Shown in pieces: positions 7,670-10,410 of a stretch of DNA of 10,410 bases. Origin of the DNA: Solobacterium sp. UBA3691. Lineage in GTDB: Bacteria; Bacillota_I; Bacilli_A; Erysipelotrichales; Erysipelotrichaceae. The DNA is taken from assembly GCA_002372175.1 (NCBI GenBank), contig DFIS01000030.1, positions 1 to 10,410 on the forward strand, in the 5' to 3' direction. The notes below the pieces were generated by a model. That model made no database searches, had not been told where the DNA came from, and worked only from the letters and a program-made list of their open reading frames with translations. A program made the position numbers and the translations under genes. Each line of letters starts with the position of its first letter. The stretch's first letter is position 1.

Positions 7670-7878
7670 TGATTGGCTCCTTCCTGCAGATACTGCTTTA
7701 TTATGCTCAACACACAATGCTTTACAGCAGTATTATACCGCGGATACAGGAAAAGAGATTCCGTCTGTTCGCGGAATCTCTGCTTATACGCTGATAGGAT
7801 ATATGCAGGTGAACCCTGCGCAGGATCACCATAACGGTAACGATCGTTCATCGATACTATAGGGAGAACAACCGTCAT
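7666..7878 (-). CDS. Small hypothetical protein, first gene of the KAP operon
   Basis: A 70-aa ORF not recognised as any family. It is supported as real by a good ribosome binding site (AGGAAGGA, 6 nt before the ATG at 7878) and by a 4-nt ATGA overlap of its stop with the KAP NTPase start, which has its own AAGGAG. The product has no signal peptide or membrane helix and is rich in Tyr, Arg and Gln, with predicted helical stretches around SAYKQRFREQTE and CVLSIIKQYLQE. It could be a partner or regulator of the NTPase, or a translated leader whose passage controls KAP expression. A perfect 10-bp stem-loop lies inside it (7754-7781). Confidence 0.6.
   Translation of the reverse strand: MTVVLPIVSMNDRYRYGDPAQGSPAYILSAYKQRFREQTESLFLYPRYNTAVKHCVLSIIKQYLQEGANQ
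7754..7781 (-). repeat. Perfect 10-bp stem-loop inside the small ORF
   Basis: AGAGATTCCG (7754-7763) and CGGAATCTCT (7772-7781) are exact reverse complements around an 8-nt loop. On the transcribed minus strand the stem runs into TTTT then CC, a weak terminator-like tail. It lies 85 nt upstream of the KAP start codon, within the coding region for residues of about FREQTESLF, and may act as an attenuator or RNA processing site. Confidence 0.45.
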
Positions 7879-7892
7879 CGGTGATCCTTCCT

Positions 7893-7920
7893 ATGTATAT
7901 TATGCCGTACACATATACAT
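7893..7920. promoter_or_regulatory. Inverted repeat in the promoter region of the KAP operon
   Basis: ATGTATAT (7893-7900) and ATATACAT (7913-7920) are perfect 8-bp inverted arms separated by 12 nt, just upstream of the Shine-Dalgarno of the 70-aa ORF. A -10-like CATAAT (7904-7899, minus strand) lies within it. The upstream rubrerythrin terminator means the operon needs a promoter in 7879-7928, and this repeat could be its operator. No convincing -35 was found. Confidence 0.35.
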
Positions 7921-7928
7921 GGCAGTGA

Positions 7929-7956
7929 ATAAAAAAGAGTGAGAGCTGTCTCACCC
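7929..7956 (-). terminator. Intrinsic terminator of the perR-rubrerythrin operon
   Basis: Reading the minus strand, GGGTGAGA (7956-7949) pairs with TCTCACTC (7944-7937) around a CAGC loop, an 8-bp stem with one G-T wobble, followed by six T (7936-7931) and ATT. It sits 15 nt after the rubrerythrin stop codon. Confidence 0.85.
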
Positions 7957-7971
7957 TTTCGTATGTCTGAC

Positions 7972-8541
7972 TTATTTACCGAAGTATCTGTCAAGCAGAC
8001 CCTTGAATGCCTTGCCGTGTCTGGCTTCATCTCTTGCCATCTCATGAACTGTGTCATGAATTGCATCGAGGTTCAGAGCCTTTGCACGCTTGGCAAGATC
8101 TGTCTTGCCTGCTGTAGCGCCGTTTTCAGCCTCTACACGCATTTCCAGGTTCTTCTTTGTGGAATCTGTCAGTACTTCACCGAGCAGTTCCGCAAACTTT
8201 GCGGCATGTTCAGCCTCTTCAAAAGCAGCCTTCTCATAGTATGCGCCAATCTCTGCATAGCCTTCTCTGTAAGCTACACGGGCCATAGCCAGATACATAC
8301 CTACTTCGGAGCACTCTCCCTCAAAGTTGCCGCGCAGATCGCTGATGATGTCTTCCGGAACACCCTTGGCTACGCCCAGAACATGCTCAGCTGCCCATGT
8401 CATGCCTTCCTCAACCGGGACAAACTTGTCCTTCGGCTGCTTGCAGGTAGGACACTTCCAGTCAGCAGGCAGATCCGCAAACTTTACGCCTTCCTTCTCT
8501 TCGTCATAAATGTGACCGCAAATCAAACATCTGTACTTCAT
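7972..8541 (-). CDS. Reverse rubrerythrin (N-terminal rubredoxin, C-terminal diiron domain)
   Basis: A 189-aa non-heme iron peroxidase. A rubredoxin domain comes first (C5-x2-C8 and C30-x2-C33 bind one Fe), then a ferritin-like four-helix diiron domain from about residue 65, with ligand helices EGECSEVGMYLAMARVA (74-90), FEEAEHAAKF (107-116), EAEN (137-140) and ARDEARHGKAF (169-179). The two ExxH-type motifs (E109/H112 and E172/H175) supply iron ligands. The rubredoxin-first order is the reverse of classical rubrerythrin and matches the clostridial revRbr proteins that reduce H2O2 (and O2) with electrons from NADH-dependent rubredoxin oxidoreductases. The start has AAGGAGG 8 nt upstream. It lies 19 nt after the PerR gene in the same operon and ends at a clear terminator, so it should be induced by peroxide. 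Confidence 0.93.
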   Translation of the reverse strand: MKYRCLICGHIYDEEKEGVKFADLPADWKCPTCKQPKDKFVPVEEGMTWAAEHVLGVAKGVPEDIISDLRGNFEGECSEVGMYLAMARVAYREGYAEIGAYYEKAAFEEAEHAAKFAELLGEVLTDSTKKNLEMRVEAENGATAGKTDLAKRAKALNLDAIHDTVHEMARDEARHGKAFKGLLDRYFGK

Positions 8542-8560
8542 CCTGTTTTCCTCCTTCGAA

Positions 8561-8956
8561 TTATGATGTTATCTTCCTGTCCCGTTCCCCGAGACAGTCC
8601 TCGCAGATCCCGAAATAAACAGACGCATGCCTGTGTACTTTACCGCGGATCTGTTTGGTCAAAAATGAATTCAGTTCTCTGCTTTCAAAAGACGGTACAT
8701 CCTCGATCTTGCCGCACTCCGTGCACAGGAAGTGGTCATGAGGATCACCGCAGCCGTCATAAAAACTCCTGTCTTCCGCTGTCACCTTCTGTATGATACC
8801 TGCATCACACAGGCTCTTCAGGTTGCGGTAGACCGTCGCAAGTCCGATACCCGGTTCCTTCTCCTGCACAGCCGCAAAGATCTCCTCTGCAGTCATGTGG
8901 ATGCCTTCCCCGTGCACAACGGACAGAATCGCTTCTTTCTGACGTGTCTGGCGCAT
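8561..8956 (-). CDS. perR: PerR-type peroxide-responsive repressor (Fur family)
   Basis: Fur-family repressor of about 131 aa from the ATG at 8956 (an ATG at 8962 is an alternative; both are served by the weak AAGAAAG upstream). Winged-helix region: TAEEIFAAVQ and LATVYRNLKSLCDAGII (residues 22-55). Aligned by eye to B. subtilis PerR, all five regulatory-metal ligands are present: H20 (H37), D67 (D85), H73 and H75 (H91, H93) and D86 (D104). The structural zinc cysteines are C78/C81 and C118/C121. Asp at the D104 position, rather than the Glu usual in Fur, favours a peroxide sensor that is inactivated by Fe-catalysed His oxidation. It is co-transcribed with reverse rubrerythrin, a typical PerR target, and has a palindromic box over its own promoter. 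The assignment as PerR rather than Fur/Zur is strong but not proven. Confidence 0.88.
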   Translation of the reverse strand: MRQTRQKEAILSVVHGEGIHMTAEEIFAAVQEKEPGIGLATVYRNLKSLCDAGIIQKVTAEDRSFYDGCGDPHDHFLCTECGKIEDVPSFESRELNSFLTKQIRGKVHRHASVYFGICEDCLGERDRKITS

Positions 8957-8973
8957 GTTCATGTCTTTCTTAT

Positions 8974-8988
8974 TGAGAACTATTCTCA
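8974..8988. promoter_or_regulatory. Fur/PerR-like operator box
   Basis: TGAGAA (8974-8979) and TTCTCA (8983-8988) form a perfect 6-bp inverted repeat with a 3-nt centre. As a 7-1-7 site it agrees with the Fur/PerR core TGATAATnATTATCA at 11 of 14 positions. It abuts and overlaps the last base of the perR -10 box and covers the expected transcription start, so PerR bound here would repress its own operon. Confidence 0.65.
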
Positions 8989-9016
8989 TTATAAACCATA
9001 CAGACAGTATCCGCAA
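8988..9016 (-). promoter_or_regulatory. Promoter of the perR-rubrerythrin operon
   Basis: Minus strand: -35 TTGCGG (9016-9011), a 17-nt spacer and a perfect -10 TATAAT (8993-8988). The PerR-like box begins at the end of the -10, supporting autorepression. Confidence 0.6.
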
Positions 9017-9026
9017 TATCTTATGC

Positions 9027-9041
9027 ATTATCATTTATAAT
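9027..9041 (+). promoter_or_regulatory. -10 box of the divergent hydrolase gene within an inverted repeat
   Basis: A perfect TATAAT (9036-9041) lies 9 nt before AGGAGG (9051-9056) of the plus-strand hydrolase; the -35 region (about GCAATA, 9013-9018) is poor. The TATAAT is half of an AT-rich 7-1-7 inverted repeat, ATTATCA-T-TTATAAT (9027-9041, one mismatch), loosely like a Fur-family half-site arrangement. Whether PerR also controls this side is speculative. Confidence 0.35.
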
Positions 9042-9062
9042 CTGGTTATAAGGAGGTTTGAT

Positions 9063-10095
9063 ATGCCCGATATGACACCGGTGATCGAGGCCAAGCGTGC
9101 TGCCAGAAAGCTCTTCGGCGGTGAACACGCCAAAGCCGTACCGATCTTTGAACACTGCGTAAACTACGACCTGCAGGAGCTTGCCCGTCTTGTCAATATG
9201 ACAAAGGAGATCGAAGGCAATATCTTCGCCGAAGACATACAGGAAAAGATACAGACATTCTGCAGACTCCGTGATGAACTGAAGCCTGTACGTGATCAGA
9301 GACCCGTATACCTCTGGCCGGAAGGAAAGATCCCCTGCCTGAGTGACTACACGGACAATGCCGATCACCTGTACAACCATGAACCGGACTATGTACCGTT
9401 CATGTATGAAGTCCTGCTTGCGGAAGATGTCACACCCAAAGGCGCAGTGATCCTGTGTCCGGGAGGCGATCACGGACGTTCTACCGTAAATACATATCAG
9501 GTGGCTCTGGATCTGAACGCTCTGGGGGTATCAGTGCTTCCTGCTTCTGAACAGGATCAACCGTCAGCCCTGGCGCAGTGAAGATGCCGGTGCCGATGCC
9601 GCAAGAGCTGTACGCTATGTGCGTGCCCATGCCGGAGAATACCGGATCCGTGAGGACAATATCGCCTTTGCGGGATTCTCCAACGGCGGTCTGACCGGTG
9701 AAGCCCTGATCGAATATCACTCCGGCACCCACCGCATGACTGATCTCTATCCGGATTATGAACCTGATGAACTGGATCAGGTCAGTGCAGATCTGAATGC
9801 CTTCCTGTGCATCTACGGACCCCGCTTTGTCGGTGATTCCTTCAGCTATGAAGGTGTACACTATCCTCCGGTCTTCTTTGCGGTAGGAAGAGAAGACAAA
9901 GCTCTGGATAACCTGAACTATGTCTACCCCGATCTGATCGCACACGGCATCCCGGTCGAGGTACATACTTTTGCGGCTACACCCCACGGCAAGGCCGGTG
10001 CGAAACTCCTGGACGGCAAGGTAAACTACCCGGGCTTTGAAATGTGGCTTCCGCTGGCAGATCTCTTCATGCAGGATATCTACCGGAAACAGTAA
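9063..10095 (+). pseudogene. Alpha/beta-hydrolase esterase interrupted by a single-base frameshift
   Basis: The start ATG at 9063 has a perfect AGGAGG 6 nt upstream. The reading frame runs to a TGA at 9579-9581, and the rest of the same protein continues in another frame to 10095. The two parts join naturally if one C is removed near 9540-9546: the sequence then reads GVSVLLLNRINRQPWRSE and on into DAARAVRYVRAHA, a typical BD-FAE/acetyl-esterase-like pattern. The restored protein would be about 343 aa. The catalytic triad is all in the second part: nucleophile in GFSNGG (Ser codon 9679-9681, restored residue 206), Asp in REDK (278) and His in TPHGK (308). The upstream part has the PGGDHG loop, probably near the oxyanion hole. 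With the break, the first product is about 172 aa without a triad, so the gene is presumably inactive unless the extra base is a sequencing error. The substrate is unknown; an ester or short acyl group is likely. Confidence 0.8.
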
Positions 10096-10121
10096 TACGC
10101 ATACGCAGGCTGACATTGATA

Positions 10122-10143
10122 TGACCCTTGTCAAGTAGACAAA
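10122..10143. mobile_element. Possible insertion-sequence end (IS3-like)
   Basis: TGACCCTTGTCAAGTAGACA at 10122-10141 resembles the ends of IS3-family elements, which often begin TGA(A/C)CCC and include a TAGACA block. It contains a small inverted repeat, TTGTC...GACAA. No transposase, partner end or target duplication is visible, so this rests on resemblance from memory. Confidence 0.25.
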
Positions 10144-10168
10144 GGAAATAAATCATTGAGCGGTTACT

Positions 10169-10210
10169 AAAATATTGAGGTTGGAAGGTTATTCCATCCT
10201 CAATATTTTT
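10169..10210. terminator. Strong stem-loop terminator downstream of the hydrolase
   Basis: AAAATATTGAGG (10169-10180) pairs perfectly with CCTCAATATTTT (10198-10209); after one mismatch the stem continues with five more base pairs (TGGAA/TTCCA) around a 5-nt loop. T-rich tails follow on both strands, so it can act in either direction: for the plus-strand hydrolase (74 nt after its stop) and for the minus-strand ORF entering from the right. Confidence 0.75.
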
Positions 10211-10295
10211 CTTTTCACTGATCACATATGCTTAGCTGATTATCTGCCGAGGCATTATTAAAACATTTATACGCTGATCTGTTTGGTTTTGACGA

Positions 10296-10410
10296 TTAGA
10301 TCACTTGTATTTCTGTCTGCTGTTTGGCTGCGATTCCAGCCCAGTATTTCTCGATCCTCTTGTTTACGGGAATTGGATAGTCGTCAGGTGCTTTATCCTG
10401 TTTCATTGCC
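10296..10410 (-). CDS. C-terminal fragment of an unidentified protein (runs off the window)
   Basis: An open minus-strand frame from the window edge to a TAA at 10298-10296 encodes 37 residues ending KRIEKYWAGIAAKQQTEIQVI-like; it reads PDDYPIPVNKRIEKYW in the middle. A methionine occurs at 10406, so it could also be a 36-aa ORF, but no ribosome binding site can be checked. I do not recognise the family. Being beside a possible IS end, it may be the tail of a transposase or of a cargo gene. The other 200 bp of the 10096-10410 stretch hold only the possible IS end and the terminator. Confidence 0.35.
   Translation of the reverse strand, partial: AMKQDKAPDDYPIPVNKRIEKYWAGIAAKQQTEIQVI

Noticed and set aside
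7670..7717. Upstream TTG start that would extend the KAP NTPase by 16 residues
   Set aside because: The ATG at 7669 has an AAGGAG at 7 nt and the ATGA overlap with the small ORF; the added residues look non-conserved.
7939..8796. Plus-strand open frame of 285 codons
   Set aside because: It is antisense to rubrerythrin and the PerR gene, both of which have full metal-ligand sets.
8957..9034. N-terminal extension of the PerR gene by 26 residues
   Set aside because: It would read through the promoter and operator, and Fur-family proteins usually begin close to the winged-helix domain; a start at 8956 or 8962 fits better.
1..10410. CRISPR array, tRNA or rRNA genes
   Set aside because: No regularly spaced direct repeats and no tRNA-like cloverleaf or rRNA sequence was seen on reading either strand.

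Overview
The window looks like chromosome from a low-GC Gram-positive (Firmicutes) bacterium of moderate G+C, probably a gut-type anaerobe. The signs are strong AGGAGG-type ribosome binding sites, TATAAT promoters, a PerR-type regulator next to a reverse rubrerythrin (an anaerobe peroxide-defence pair), and genes packed with ATGA stop/start overlaps. The exact lineage cannot be fixed from the sequence alone; an Erysipelotrichia- or Clostridia-like host is my inference.

Layout, left to right. Positions 29-61 hold a strong hairpin terminator. Positions 64-4170 are a minus-strand operon marR - ABC subunit A (580 aa) - ABC subunit B (about 648 aa). It starts from a good promoter (4225-4252) followed at once by a 30-bp near-perfect palindrome (4192-4221) that is the likely MarR operator. 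The two ABC proteins form a heterodimeric exporter with one degenerate ATP site. Positions 4255-5460 (minus) encode a lipoprotein metallophosphoesterase whose start codon lies 6 nt after a TATAAT box, so its mRNA may be leaderless.

Positions 5529-7878 (minus) are a tightly coupled three-gene unit: an unrecognised 70-aa protein, a KAP-family P-loop NTPase (604 aa) and a small ABM-fold (antibiotic biosynthesis monooxygenase-like) protein. Each downstream gene overlaps the one before by 4 nt. KAP NTPases include the phage-exclusion protein PifA, so this is the best candidate in the window for an undescribed system. It also carries a perfect 10-bp stem-loop inside the small ORF and an inverted repeat in its promoter region.

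Positions 7972-8956 (minus) are a perR - reverse rubrerythrin operon with a Fur/PerR-like box over the promoter and a clear terminator. Divergent from it, 9063-10095 (plus) encodes an alpha/beta-hydrolase esterase broken by a single-base frameshift near 9540; the catalytic triad lies after the break. Positions 10096-10410 hold a possible insertion-sequence end, a strong hairpin terminator and the C-terminal end of an unidentified minus-strand ORF that runs off the window.
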